Below are positions 1-9,400 of a DNA stretch of 64,000 nt, piece by piece. A program made the position numbers and the translations under genes. The number at the start of each line of letters is the position of its first letter. The first letter of the stretch is position 1. The stretch is from NCBI RefSeq assembly GCF_016458305.1, contig NZ_JAEMHL010000006.1:124001-188000 (forward strand). Direction: 5' to 3'. The stretch is from Geomonas anaerohicana. Lineage in GTDB: Bacteria; Desulfobacterota; Desulfuromonadia; Geobacterales; Geobacteraceae. The notes under the pieces are model-generated. The model was not told the DNA's origin and did no database searches. It was given only the letters and a program-made list of their open reading frames with translations.

Positions 1-668
1 TGATGCCCGAGGTGGACGGCTTCCAGGTGCTGGAGGCGGTACGCTCCAGTAGTCTCACCGCCGGGGTGCCGGTGATGGTGATGACCGCCAAGACGCTCTC
101 TCCCGGCGAGTACGACCGGCTCAGGGAGCTGAAGGTGCACCAGCTGGTACAAAAGGGAGACGTCGAGCTCCAGGAGCTTTTACAACGGGTCTACGAGATG
201 CTGGGGAGCGTGAGCGTGTTCCGCCCCGGGAGCGCCGCTGCCTGCGCCCCGGCCGCGCAGGTAAATGATGCCCCCGCGTGGCAAGGGGACGGTTCGCTGC
301 TGGTGGTGGAGGACAACCCGGACAACCTGGTCACGCTGAAGGCGACGCTGGCAGGGAAGTACCGCGTCGTCGAGGCGTGCGACGGGGCCGCGGGTCTCGA
401 CGCCGCGCGCCGCGGGTCGCCTTCGCTGATCCTGCTGGACCTGCACCTGCCGGTGCTGGACGGTTTCGCCGTGCTGAAACATCTCAAGGAAGACCCGGCT
501 ACCGCTGCCATTCCGGTGGTGGCGCTCACGGCGAGCGCCATGGCCGGTGACCGGGAGAAGGTGCTGGCGGCCGGATGCGCCGCCTACCTTTCCAAGCCCT
601 ATCAGCCCGAGGAGTTGCAGGAGCTGGTGGCGAGTTTCGTCGCCCCTGCGGGGGACACCCCGCTTTAG
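1..668 (+). CDS. Response-regulator/hybrid kinase C-terminus (5' partial)
   Basis: This is the 3' part of a larger signalling gene that starts before the window; the reading frame is open at base 1. The visible protein begins inside a receiver domain (MPEVDGFQVL follows the usual phospho-acceptor Asp) that continues to about residue 68. After an Ala/Pro-rich linker comes a second complete receiver, with the acidic pair in VVEDNPDN, the acceptor Asp in LLDLHLP and the conserved Lys in LSKPY. Tandem receivers at a C-terminus are typical of hybrid histidine kinases, so the missing part is probably the sensor and kinase core. The next hybrid kinase starts about 36 bases downstream on the same strand, suggesting co-transcription and a shared phosphorelay. 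The input signal cannot be seen. Confidence 0.85.
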   Translation, partial: MPEVDGFQVLEAVRSSSLTAGVPVMVMTAKTLSPGEYDRLRELKVHQLVQKGDVELQELLQRVYEMLGSVSVFRPGSAAACAPAAQVNDAPAWQGDGSLLVVEDNPDNLVTLKATLAGKYRVVEACDGAAGLDAARRGSPSLILLDLHLPVLDGFAVLKHLKEDPATAAIPVVALTASAMAGDREKVLAAGCAAYLSKPYQPEELQELVASFVAPAGDTPL

Positions 669-704
669 AACGCGCAGCGGCCATCCCGAAAGGAACCATT
701 GAGC

Positions 705-2693
705 ATGAAGCTTCTTGCCATCGATGACAACCAGGACAACCTGCTCACCCTGAGCGCGCTTTTGAAGGCCTTTCTCCCCGAGGCGCAGCTGATCACCTCG
801 CAGTCGGCGCAGGACGGCATCCGCCGCGCCGGGATGGAGGCGCCGGACACCATCCTGCTCGACATCCAGATGCCGGGCATGGACGGCTTCGAGGCTACCC
901 GGCGCCTGAAGGCCTCCCCGGCGACCCAGCACATCCCGGTCATTCTGGTCACCGCCCACAGAAGCGACTCTGCCTGCCGCGTCATGGGGCTCGAGTGCGG
1001 TGCCGACGCCTTCCTCTCCAAGCCCTTCGACGAGGCGGAACTGGTGGCGCAGATCAAGGCGATGGTGAGGATCAAGCGCTCCGAGGACGCGCTGCGCCAG
1101 GAGCGTGATTCCCTGGATGCGCTGGTGCAGCGGCGCACCGCACAGCTGTCCGAGGCGAACCGGGAACTGCAGGAGCACCTGGAACGGCTGGTGGAAAACG
1201 AGGCGCGCTATTCGCGCGCGGTGCGCGGCACCAGTGACGGCCTGTGGGACTGGGACCTGGTCAGTAACGACTATTACTACTCGCCCCGCTGGAAGGAGCT
1301 CCTGGGCTTCGCCGACGACGAGCTGGTGAACCGCCCGGAGACCTTCTTTTCACGGCTGCACCCCAACGATCAGCCCGAGGTCCAGGACGCCCTGTGCGCT
1401 CACTTCCTGGGCCAGACGCCCTTCGACCTGGAGCTGAGGCTGAGGACCAGGGAAGAGGAATATCTGACCGTTCGCTGCCGGGGGCAGGCGGAATGGGACG
1501 AGGCGGGGGAGCCGGTGCGCATGTCGGGAGCGATCACCGACATGACCGAGCGGCAGTTGATGGAGGAGCAGCTGCGCCAGGCCCAGAAGATGGAGGCGGT
1601 GGGACAGCTTGCTGGCGGGGTCGCGCACGATTTCAACAACGTCCTCACCGTCATCGCCGGCTACGCCAACATCCTGAAGATGGATCTCACCCCGGAGAGC
1701 GTGCACTACGGACTGGCGGAGCAGATCTCGGCCGCCGCCGAGCGCGCCGCGCAGTTGACCCGTGGGCTGCTTGCCTTCAGCCGCAAGCAGGCCATAAGCC
1801 CGCAGCGCTGCGACCTGGGCGAGATCGTGCGCCACGTCGAGCAGTTCCTGGGGCGCATCATCGGGGAGGATATCCAGGTCAAGACCGAGATACTGCCCGA
1901 GCCGCTGCCGGTGCAGGTCGATCTGGCCCAGATCGAGCAGGTGCTGGTCAACTTGGCGGCTAATGCCCGCGACGCCATGCCCGGGGGCGGTGTCTTCACC
2001 ATAGCCACCGGACTGCGCGAGGGGAGCAGCTACGCCCACGGAGCAGCCGCCGGCAAGCATGCCGTCATCATCGTCGCCGACAGCGGGGAGGGGATGGACG
2101 AGGCAACCAGCCGCAGGATCTTCGAACCGTTCTTCACCACCAAGGAGGTGGGGAAGGGGACCGGCCTGGGCATGGCCATCGTGTACGGCATCGTGCAGCA
2201 GCACAAGGGGAGCATCTCGGTGAGCAGTACCCCCGGGCAGGGGACTGTGTTCACCATCGAACTTCCCCTGGTCGAGGGTGGGGCGGCGCTGCAACCGGTG
2301 CTCGGCCAGCAGAGCGTGCCCCAGACGGGCTCCGAGACCATACTGGTCGCCGAGGATGATCCCAACGTGCGCAGCCTGGTGGACATGGTGCTGAGCAGGC
2401 ACGGCTACCAGGTGATCCTGGCCGAAGACGGCGAAGAGGTGGTCCATCGCTTCCAGGCGGAACAGCACGGGATAGAACTGGTGCTGATGGACATCATCAT
2501 GCCCAGAAAGAACGGCATCGAGGCCTACGCCGAGATCAAGAAGATCCAGCCCGGGGCCAAGGTCCTGTTCACTTCCGGCTATACTGCCGATTTCATTCAG
2601 AGCCGTGGCATGAAGGAAGGGGTCGAACTGATCATGAAACCGGTGCAGCCGATGGAACTGCTGCGCAAGGTGCGCGAGGTGCTGGAGCGTTAA
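705..2693 (+). CDS. Hybrid histidine kinase, REC-PAS-HisKA-HATPase-REC
   Basis: A cytoplasmic hybrid sensor kinase of about 662 residues with no membrane segment. Domains in order: an N-terminal receiver (residues 1-125, acceptor Asp in [12 protein letters not shown]), a short coiled coil, a PAS domain (about 160-285), a HisKA helix with H-box GGVAHDFNN, a HATPase domain (about 390-520, [11 protein letters not shown]), and a C-terminal receiver (about 540-660, [13 protein letters not shown]). The N-terminal receiver suggests it is itself controlled by an upstream kinase, perhaps the gene before it. I chose the ATG at 705, with AAAGGA ten bases upstream; a TTG at 699 is in frame but only four bases from that site. 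The target is unknown. Confidence 0.9.
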   Translation: MKLLAIDDNQDNLLTLSALLKAFLPEAQLITSQSAQDGIRRAGMEAPDTILLDIQMPGMDGFEATRRLKASPATQHIPVILVTAHRSDSACRVMGLECGADAFLSKPFDEAELVAQIKAMVRIKRSEDALRQERDSLDALVQRRTAQLSEANRELQEHLERLVENEARYSRAVRGTSDGLWDWDLVSNDYYYSPRWKELLGFADDELVNRPETFFSRLHPNDQPEVQDALCAHFLGQTPFDLELRLRTREEEYLTVRCRGQAEWDEAGEPVRMSGAITDMTERQLMEEQLRQAQKMEAVGQLAGGVAHDFNNVLTVIAGYANILKMDLTPESVHYGLAEQISAAAERAAQLTRGLLAFSRKQAISPQRCDLGEIVRHVEQFLGRIIGEDIQVKTEILPEPLPVQVDLAQIEQVLVNLAANARDAMPGGGVFTIATGLREGSSYAHGAAAGKHAVIIVADSGEGMDEATSRRIFEPFFTTKEVGKGTGLGMAIVYGIVQQHKGSISVSSTPGQGTVFTIELPLVEGGAALQPVLGQQSVPQTGSETILVAEDDPNVRSLVDMVLSRHGYQVILAEDGEEVVHRFQAEQHGIELVLMDIIMPRKNGIEAYAEIKKIQPGAKVLFTSGYTADFIQSRGMKEGVELIMKPVQPMELLRKVREVLER

Positions 2694-2720
2694 ATGCCCC
2701 ACCCGTGATAAGGGGTTTTT
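2694..2720 (+). terminator. Weak hairpin with T run after the hybrid kinase
   Basis: Directly after the kinase stop codon, CCCC pairs with GGGG and is followed by TTTTT. The stem is short, so termination here may be partial. Confidence 0.4.
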
Positions 2721-2751
2721 GCATTAAAATAATTTATTCTTATTTTATTTT

Positions 2752-2766
2752 CGCATAATTTATGCG
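2752..2766. promoter_or_regulatory. Perfect 7-bp inverted repeat, possible operator
   Basis: CGCATAATTTATGCG is an exact palindrome with one central base, in an AT-rich stretch of otherwise GC-rich DNA. It lies between the kinase and the cytochrome leader. It could be a regulator-binding site; nothing identifies the protein. Confidence 0.3.
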
Positions 2767-2832
2767 GGAATATGCGACTTCGGCTGGACAGACTCGTTCA
2801 GCTAACCTCGTGACTCTAAGAAGTTTTTACTG

Positions 2833-2864
2833 AATCCACCCTCAGGACCGGGGGTGGATTTTTC
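2833..2864 (+). terminator. Rho-independent terminator in the cytochrome leader
   Basis: AATCCACCC pairs exactly with GGGTGGATT around a loop of about ten bases, followed by TTTTTCGTTTT. It either ends the kinase transcript or acts as an attenuator ahead of the cytochrome gene, which starts about 260 bases further on. Confidence 0.65.
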
Positions 2865-3120
2865 GTTTTATATTCTGATAATCCGATTTTTGAGTGGAAC
2901 GGTTGATGCTGATATTGGGGTTAACTGCCCATCGCCTGGGTGAAACTACCATAGATAGGCTTGGCGGTGAGGTGGTTAATGGCTCGATATCACTGCCAGA
3001 TTTTAGACCTGATCCTGGTGGTGCATGGAAATCCGCAGCAGTACACCGTTGTCAAGCTGAGTGGTTTACCCCAATGGGTGGGATATTTCCCTCAGCATCA
3101 CTCAAAAGGAGGTAGCAAAG
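2865..3120 (+). other. Gene-free leader upstream of the cytochrome
   Basis: About 255 bases without a convincing gene. It must hold the promoter and 5' leader of the cytochrome. I looked for the conserved core of GEMM-type cyclic-dinucleotide riboswitches, which are known in front of Geobacter cytochromes, and did not see it. The ribosome-binding site AAAGGAGGT sits near the 3' end. Confidence 0.5.
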
Positions 3121-4941
3121 ATGAAAAAACTGTTAGCTGTACTCACCTGCCTCGCCATGCTCCTGGCACTTGCCGTGCCGGTAGCGATGGCGGGCAAATC
3201 CACCGACAAGACCGCACCGGTCACCACCGCTTCGCCCTTGGGGGGCACCTTCGCCAGCGCCGTCACCGTGACCCTGACGGTCAACGAGCCGGCCACCACC
3301 TACTACACGACCGACGGCACCACCCCGACCACCGGTTCGCCCGTCTACACTGCTCCCCTGACCATCAGCAGCACCAAGACGCTTAAGTACTTCTCCAAGG
3401 ACACCGCCGGCAATCTGGAGACCGTCAAGTCCCAGACCTACACCATCGGCACCCCCACCTCTACCCACGCCACCCTGACCTGGACCGGCTACGCCATGTG
3501 CTCTTCCTGCCACACCAGTCAGGCTCAAGCCATGTACCAGAGCGTACACTACCAGTGGAAAGGATCCGCAGCCGAGATGACCACCGGTCCGGCGACCCAG
3601 GGCAAGATCGACGCCACCGACGGTTCTTCCGCGTTGAACGCGTATTGCATCAACATCCAGGGTAACTGGGGCCCCTGTGGCGCCTGCCATGCCGGTACCG
3701 GCGCCAAGCCGGTCGCCACCGGCAACCCGTCCGCTGCCCAGCTCGCCTCCATCGACTGCCTCATGTGCCACGCCGATGCCACCAACGCTCCCTACAGCCG
3801 CGTGCGTAACGCCACCACCGGGCTGTTCGAGCCGGCTGCCGGCCTCGACATGAACCTCGTGGTACAAAAGGCCGGCCAGAAGCCGACCCGCAAGAACTGC
3901 CTGGGCTGCCACGCCAAGGCCGGCGGCGGCGACGCCGTCAAGCGCGGCGACATCGCCCTCGCTTCCGGCACCACCTCTGACGTCCTTTACGACACCCACA
4001 TGGCCATGGGCTCCGGCGGCAACATCCAGTGCCAGGGCTGCCATACCTACACCAGCCATCGCGTGGCCGGTCGCGGTACCGATCTGCGCCCCGAGGACAG
4101 CACCGTTGAAGTGTCCTGCGCCACCAGCCTGTGCCACTCGACCAAAACCAGCCTCACCACCAGCCACACCACCTACGACACCAGTCACCATGTGGGTCGT
4201 GTAGCCTGCCAGGCCTGCCACCTCCCGACATACGCCAAAAACGCCAACGACACCGCAAACACCGAGGCCACCGAGACGCATCGCAACTGGCAGGTCGGCG
4301 AGTGGAACGCCACCTTGAACCGCTACGAACCGACGCCGACCAAGGCCAACGACCTTCTACCGAAGTATGCCTTCTGGAACGGCACCAGTTGGGGCAACAA
4401 CGCCTTCGACGCCGCCGCCCTCGACGCAGCTACCGGCGCCTACAAGATTTCCCGTCCAGTCGGCGCAATCAACGACCCGGTCGGCACCAAACTGTTCCCG
4501 TTCAAGTACAAGACTTCCAGCCAGGCGCTTGCTAACGGCAAGCTGGTTACCCTTTCCACCGCAACCTTCTTCGCTACCGGCAACTACGATCAGGCCGTCA
4601 AGGACGGTTTAGTCTATATGGGACTGCCTAGCACCACCCCTTACACGACCGTAACCACCGACGAACTGCAGTTGCTGAACCACCAGATTCCGCCTGCGAC
4701 CGGCAACGTGCTTGCCTGCACCGATTGCCATGGCACGACCACCCGGGTCAACCTCCCGGCCCTCGGGTACGCTCTCAAGGCTGCCGAGTCCGTTGTCTGC
4801 GTTCAGTGCCACTCGCAGAGGACCAACAAGGGGTGGGCCTCCGTCCATAGCGGTCACGTTGGCTCCAGGATGATCGACTGCTCCATGTGCCACAACTTCT
4901 CCCGCGCCACCGAGCGGAACCTGAAAATAGGCATTATGTAA
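3121..4941 (+). CDS. Secreted multihaem c-type cytochrome with chitobiase-like N-domain
   Basis: A 606-residue exported cytochrome. The signal peptide is MKKLLAVLTCLAMLLALAVP and ends near VAMA. A beta domain follows (about residues 30-110) with the ASPLGGTF, YYTTDGTTP and TLKYFS pattern of the chitobiase/beta-hexosaminidase C-terminal fold. The rest holds nine CXXCH haem motifs (CSSCH, CGACH, CLMCH, CLGCH, CQGCH, CQACH, CTDCH, CVQCH, CSMCH) and one expanded CX4CH site (CATSLCH), so up to ten haems. Such proteins move electrons through the periplasm or to the cell surface. The start is fixed by AAAGGAGGT just upstream and by the signal peptide; the frame is open further upstream but lacks an export signal there. 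The redox partner is not visible. Confidence 0.9.
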   Translation: MKKLLAVLTCLAMLLALAVPVAMAGKSTDKTAPVTTASPLGGTFASAVTVTLTVNEPATTYYTTDGTTPTTGSPVYTAPLTISSTKTLKYFSKDTAGNLETVKSQTYTIGTPTSTHATLTWTGYAMCSSCHTSQAQAMYQSVHYQWKGSAAEMTTGPATQGKIDATDGSSALNAYCINIQGNWGPCGACHAGTGAKPVATGNPSAAQLASIDCLMCHADATNAPYSRVRNATTGLFEPAAGLDMNLVVQKAGQKPTRKNCLGCHAKAGGGDAVKRGDIALASGTTSDVLYDTHMAMGSGGNIQCQGCHTYTSHRVAGRGTDLRPEDSTVEVSCATSLCHSTKTSLTTSHTTYDTSHHVGRVACQACHLPTYAKNANDTANTEATETHRNWQVGEWNATLNRYEPTPTKANDLLPKYAFWNGTSWGNNAFDAAALDAATGAYKISRPVGAINDPVGTKLFPFKYKTSSQALANGKLVTLSTATFFATGNYDQAVKDGLVYMGLPSTTPYTTVTTDELQLLNHQIPPATGNVLACTDCHGTTTRVNLPALGYALKAAESVVCVQCHSQRTNKGWASVHSGHVGSRMIDCSMCHNFSRATERNLKIGIM

Positions 4942-4959
4942 TCCGATTTGTTTTTTTCC

Positions 4960-4982
4960 GGGGCGACCGACAAGGTCGCCCC
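4960..4982. repeat. Perfect hairpin repeat GGGGCGACC/GGTCGCCCC
   Basis: A nine-base perfect stem with a five-base loop, just after the cytochrome stop. No T run follows on either strand, so it resembles a palindromic intergenic repeat more than a classical terminator. Confidence 0.6.
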
Positions 4983-5007
4983 AATCTCATACGGCTTTGG
5001 GGGAATT

Positions 5008-5532
5008 ATGCTTGCCATCTTCGTTCGCTTGGTTTTCGGCTCGCTGCTAGTCAGCATCGTCCTGGTCCACCCCGTTCCATCATGGGCCGCACAGAGCCTG
5101 GGCTATATCGTCGAGATTGCGGATACCGGCAAAAGCCGCGAGTTGGCCACTCTGATTGAAACAAAGGTATATCGATGCGTCATCCCGGCGAAGAACATGT
5201 GGGTGACGGACCAGCAGAGTAACTGCGCGGTCTGGATCGGCAAGAATGTCCCGCTGGAGATGTTGCGCGCGGTGCTTCCGGAGGCGATGCGTCTCAACCC
5301 GCATCTCAAGTTCTTTTATATCGTCGGCGACCGGGGGGAGAAGCCGCCGCAGGTGGTGGACAATACGCTGCACGTGGGGGGGCACATCGAGGCTGCCCTG
5401 GTGAAGAAACTGAACATGATCGATCAGCAGGAGATGCTGGCGCAATTGGGCAAGGCCGCCTCGCTTGAGGATCTGCACCGGTACCTGCACGAAAAGAACA
5501 AGCCCAAACCGGAGCAAAAGCCGGCGTCCTGA
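5008..5532 (+). CDS. Small secreted protein of unknown function
   Basis: A protein of 174 residues that I do not recognise. Starting at the ATG at 5008, preceded by a G-rich stretch, gives a clear signal peptide (MLAIFVRLVFGSLLVSIVLV, cleavage near SWA-AQ). The mature part is mixed alpha/beta and contains SRELATLIETKVYRCVIPAK, a second cysteine (SNCAVWIG) and a charged tail ending KPKPEQKPAS. The two cysteines could form a periplasmic disulfide. It follows the cytochrome by 66 bases on the same strand, so it may be co-expressed and act with it in the periplasm, but this is inference from position only. Confidence 0.65.
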   Translation: MLAIFVRLVFGSLLVSIVLVHPVPSWAAQSLGYIVEIADTGKSRELATLIETKVYRCVIPAKNMWVTDQQSNCAVWIGKNVPLEMLRAVLPEAMRLNPHLKFFYIVGDRGEKPPQVVDNTLHVGGHIEAALVKKLNMIDQQEMLAQLGKAASLEDLHRYLHEKNKPKPEQKPAS

Positions 5533-5565
5533 TGCGCGGCAGCGGCTCTGCACGGCTTAGATCGT

Positions 5566-5684
5566 GTTCCCTCTCCCTCTCGGAGAGGGTGCCCGCAGGG
5601 CGGGTGAGGGGTGCTGATCAGGAGTGTGCTTGCAGATCGCGGCGCCCTCACCCCTGCCCCTCTCCCAGAGGGAGAGGGGGAACC
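5566..5684. repeat. Long palindromic intergenic repeat, CTCTCCCTC family
   Basis: A 120-base element whose ends are inverted copies (TTCCCTCTCCCTC and GAGGGAGAGGGGGAA), with internal GGGCGGGTGAGGG and CCCTCACCCC arms. A second copy lies at 26381-26502. It is non-coding and could fold into a long hairpin. Confidence 0.8.
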
Positions 5685-5714
5685 TTGGGGAATCCAGACC
5701 CGGGCGAAGCAATA

Positions 5715-5755
5715 AAAACGGCCGCGTCCCTTTCGGGAGCGGCCGCCCTGTTTTC
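5715..5755 (-). terminator. Terminator of the short-chain dehydrogenase gene
   Basis: Read on the minus strand, CGGCCGCTCCC pairs with GGGACGCGGCCG and is followed by TTTTTATT. It lies 17 bases beyond the stop codon of the dehydrogenase gene. Confidence 0.75.
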
Positions 5756-5771
5756 CATAGGCTAACTACTG

Positions 5772-6374
5772 CTAGGCGAAATCTTTTGCGTTGATGACGA
5801 CGCCGCTGCGTGTCCCGTGAACGCTGGACCAGTATGCCTGGGCCACCTGCTGGGCGGGCATCCCGCCGGAACTATCCATTCCGAGCGCTTCCAGGGTTTC
5901 CTTCACCCAGGGAGGACTCACCACGTTGATCCTGATGCCGCGGGGCAGCTCCAGCGCCGCGGCACGCACGAAACCTTCCAGGCCCGCGTTGATCATGCTG
6001 ATCGAGGTGCTCCCGGGCATGGGCTGATGGCTCAACACCCCACTGGTGAGGGTGAAGGAGCCGTTGTCGTTGATGTAGTTCATCCCCACCCGGACCAGGT
6101 TTACCTGTCCCATGAGTTTTCCCGACAGCCCGGTCTGGAAGTCCTCGTCGGAGAGTTCGGCCAGCGGACCAAAGTGCGCCACGCCGGCTGCGCAGGCCAG
6201 GGCGTCGAACTGCCCGACCTCCCTGAACATGTTCTCTATGGACTCCTTGCTGGACATGTCGACCCGGTGATCACCGCTTCTGAAGGCGACCATGACCACC
6301 TCGTGTTCGGTCGCCATAAGCTTGGCCACTGCCTTGCCGATGGTTCCCGTCGCTCCTACCACTATGATCTTCAT
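5772..6374 (-). CDS. Short-chain dehydrogenase/reductase family protein
   Basis: A 200-residue Rossmann-fold oxidoreductase. The N-terminus has the dinucleotide-binding motif GATGTIGKAV (residues 7-16), and CAAGVAHFG corresponds to the usual NNAG strand. The catalytic region shows TLTSGVLS followed by a Met-Ile-Asn stretch where the usual YxxxK would be, so the canonical Tyr and Lys appear to be missing. This is seen in several short SDR proteins of the YueD/NAD(P)-binding kind, and the true activity is uncertain. It is a single-gene unit with its own terminator and lies tail to tail with the cytochrome block. Confidence 0.8.
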   Translation of the reverse strand: MKIIVVGATGTIGKAVAKLMATEHEVVMVAFRSGDHRVDMSSKESIENMFREVGQFDALACAAGVAHFGPLAELSDEDFQTGLSGKLMGQVNLVRVGMNYINDNGSFTLTSGVLSHQPMPGSTSISMINAGLEGFVRAAALELPRGIRINVVSPPWVKETLEALGMDSSGGMPAQQVAQAYWSSVHGTRSGVVINAKDFA

Positions 6375-6432
6375 AAGCCTGTCCTCCCGTGTTGGCGCTG
6401 TGGCGTCCCCGGGCTCGACGGGCCAAGCCCGG

Positions 6433-9400
6433 CTAGAGACCGAGGTACAGCGTGAAGTATATCTGATCTTCCCCGCCTTTGTTGAAGCCGTGGGCGTATC
6501 CCAGCGCCGGAGTCACCTTGACCCAGTATCCGAGCGTGACGTCGGCGCGCAGCTCGAAGCCGGCGCCGACGCGGGTCTCGTCGCCGTGGAAGGACCTGCG
6601 GTCGTCCCAGACCTGGCCGGCGTCGACGAAGAGCGCACCGTGCAGTTTCTCCGCGAAGGCGGGTACGGTGCCGTAGCCGCGCAGCGGGTACATGATGGGA
6701 GCCCGGTACTCCAGGGTGCCGGTGGCGATGTACTTGCCGGCCATGGAGCGTACCGGGTAGCCGCGCAGCGGGAACTTGTTCAGGTCCGAGGGGGGACCGC
6801 CCATCTGGAAGGCCTCCTGGCCGAACTGCAGGTCGCCGTCGGCGAGGGCGCCGGAAAGGCGCAGGTAGAGCACCTGGTGCCGGGGCGAGGCCAGGGGGAG
6901 GCGCAGGTATTCCTCGTAGGTGGCGCTGTACTCGGAGAGGTTTATGTCGCTCCCCAGGTCGCGCGAGTAGTAGCGGTAGAGGAGCGAAACGCGCCTGCCC
7001 TCCTCGGAGCTGACCGAGTAGGGGTACTTGAGCACGTCGTCGAAGTCGATCCCGGCGAAGACGTTGTCGCGCCGCCCCTGGAACACGGGGACGCCGTAGA
7101 GGGTCCCGTCAGGGCTCAGCGCGCTGAGGGCCTTCTGATCGACGATTTCATAACCGGCCAGCAGGCGGTAGCGGGATTCGAGCCGGTTGATCGGGATGGA
7201 TGCCTGCACGGATACGCCCTGGTTCAACTCCCAGTAGTCGTTGCCGTTCTGGTACAGGTTCGCGTACAGGAAGGGCTCGGCGTGCGCCTGCAGGGTGAGG
7301 GTCGGGTAGAAGGAGTCGTTGTTGTAGAGGAGGCTGTAGTAGCCCCGCTTGCGTTCGTTGCTGTAGGCGGCGCTGACGGCGTAGCTGTGGTAGCCCAGAA
7401 CGTCGGCACCCGCGGTGAAGGCGCCCACCACGGTGCCCTTGGGGCCGTCGACGTAGAGGCGGGGGAGCCAGAAGCGCGGCAGTAGGGTGGGGAGGGGGGT
7501 GTAGCCGGCGGCAGTGCTTAAAGCCTGGGAGGACTGGGAATCCTGGGAGTCCTGGGAAGCATGGGAAAGCTGAACCGACTGAACAGGCGATAAGGCAGCG
7601 GCGGCGGCAGGGGATGCTGCCGGTGTTGCTGAGGCTGCGGAGGCTGCGGAGGCTGCGGCGACTGCCGGGGCACCGGCAGGGTGCGACGCGGCGGCGGGGA
7701 GGGCGCGGGTCAGGGGGAGGGAGGGACCACGCTGCACGCGCCACTCACTGCGGTCCAGACGCATCTGGACGATCTTGAAGCCGCGCGAGGTGTACCGGGC
7801 CAACAGCAGACGGCTCCCGTCCGGCGCGGGCTCGGGCTGCAGCGCGCCGGTCAAAAGGTGGCTCACCTGGTAGCTCTTGCCGTCGCGCAGGTCATAGGCG
7901 AAGACGTTGAATACGCCGGTTTCGTCGGAGACGTAGTAGATGACGGATGCGTCGGCAGCCCAGGCTGGGTAGGCGAGGGTGTTGCCGGCGCTCAACAGGG
8001 GGCGGTCGGTTTTCTGCACCAGGTCGTAGATCCTGAGGCTGCTGGTCCCCGCGTTGTCGGTGAGGACGTAACAGATGGCGCGACCGTCGGGAGAGAAGCG
8101 CGGGCCGGAGACGCGCTCTTCGGAATAGGCGGTAAGGGGTACGGGTTTGCTAACCTGTGCGTCGGCGGTGAGCAAAACCAGATTCTGACTGCCGCGACTG
8201 CTGGCAACGGCCACGAAGGACTTGCCGTCGGGGCTGACCTGGACCTCGCCCAGGCGCTCGCCTTTGGTGATCCGCCTGGTGCAGTCACGCTCCAGGTCGT
8301 GCACGTAGAGATCCTGGTAGAGGTCAAAGCCCCGGGTTACCTCGGCCTGGGTGAAATAGATGCTCCTGCCGTCGGGGGACCAGCTCAGGCTGCCGTCCGA
8401 CAACTGGCGCCTGAACTCGGTGACCTTGCGGCCGGAGGCATCGGTAACGACGACGGTGGTATGGTCGCGCGGGTCGCGCCTGGTGAAGGCAATGCGGCTG
8501 CCGTCAGGCGAGAAACGCGGCGACGCAAGATTTTCACCCTGGTCATAGACGGTGGTGAGCGGGGTGAAGGGCTGCCGGGACAGGACGGCAATCCGGGCGG
8601 ACTGCTCGTCCCTGAGCGATGCGATCATGTCCCGGTACACCTCGCGGTAGGTCTTGCCCTGGAAGTTCTCCTTGGCGGGGCCACTGATGGTGTAGGGGAA
8701 GCGTCCCGCGTGCCCCAGGGCGAGTCTGCCGGCGAGGTCGTTGCCGTAGGTCTCGGCGATGTAGCGCTGCAGGCGGTAGCCGTAGATGTACGGCAGATGC
8801 CCTGAGGGCCAGTCGGGCACATCGCCGTTGATCTGGTCCACCGTGGGGAGGTTGTCCTCGGCGACGGCGCTGCGGAAGATCATGTCGTAATAACTGCTCT
8901 TGCCGCGTCCCTGGCCGGTGTACTTGGTCTCGGCCCAGGTCGCCATCCCCTCGTGCCACCAGCGCGGCAGGAAGGTGTTGGGAGGGGCCGTCACCAGGAA
9001 GAGCACGACCGAGATGGGATCCATCCAGGGGAGGGGCTTGCCGAAGATGGTGCGGGTCACTTTGGAGTAGCCACGCGCCGGGTCGGCGGAAACGATGTGC
9101 GCGAACTCGTGGGTGAACAGCGTCCTGAGCCAGTCGTCGTACTCTCCGAGCGTGGAGGAGACGCCGGGGGGGACCACCTGGAGGTAGATGGTGTTGTAGG
9201 GGATGGTGATGGCCAGGCCGTTGGTGAAGTCGCTGTCGTCGACCAGCACCACCTGTGTCTTTTCGGCCGGTCGCCACTGGAACTCCCCAGTCAGCTTGTC
9301 GTAGATATCTTCGGCCATCCCGGCGGCCCTGCCGGCCACCCCTTCCAGTCCCTGGTGGTAGTGGATGGCGAAGTGCTTCGTTTCAACGGTGGAGTACCGG

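Noticed and set aside
2700-3120. GEMM-type cyclic-dinucleotide riboswitch before the cytochrome
   Set aside because: The conserved core sequence of this class was not found in the leader, although the position would fit.
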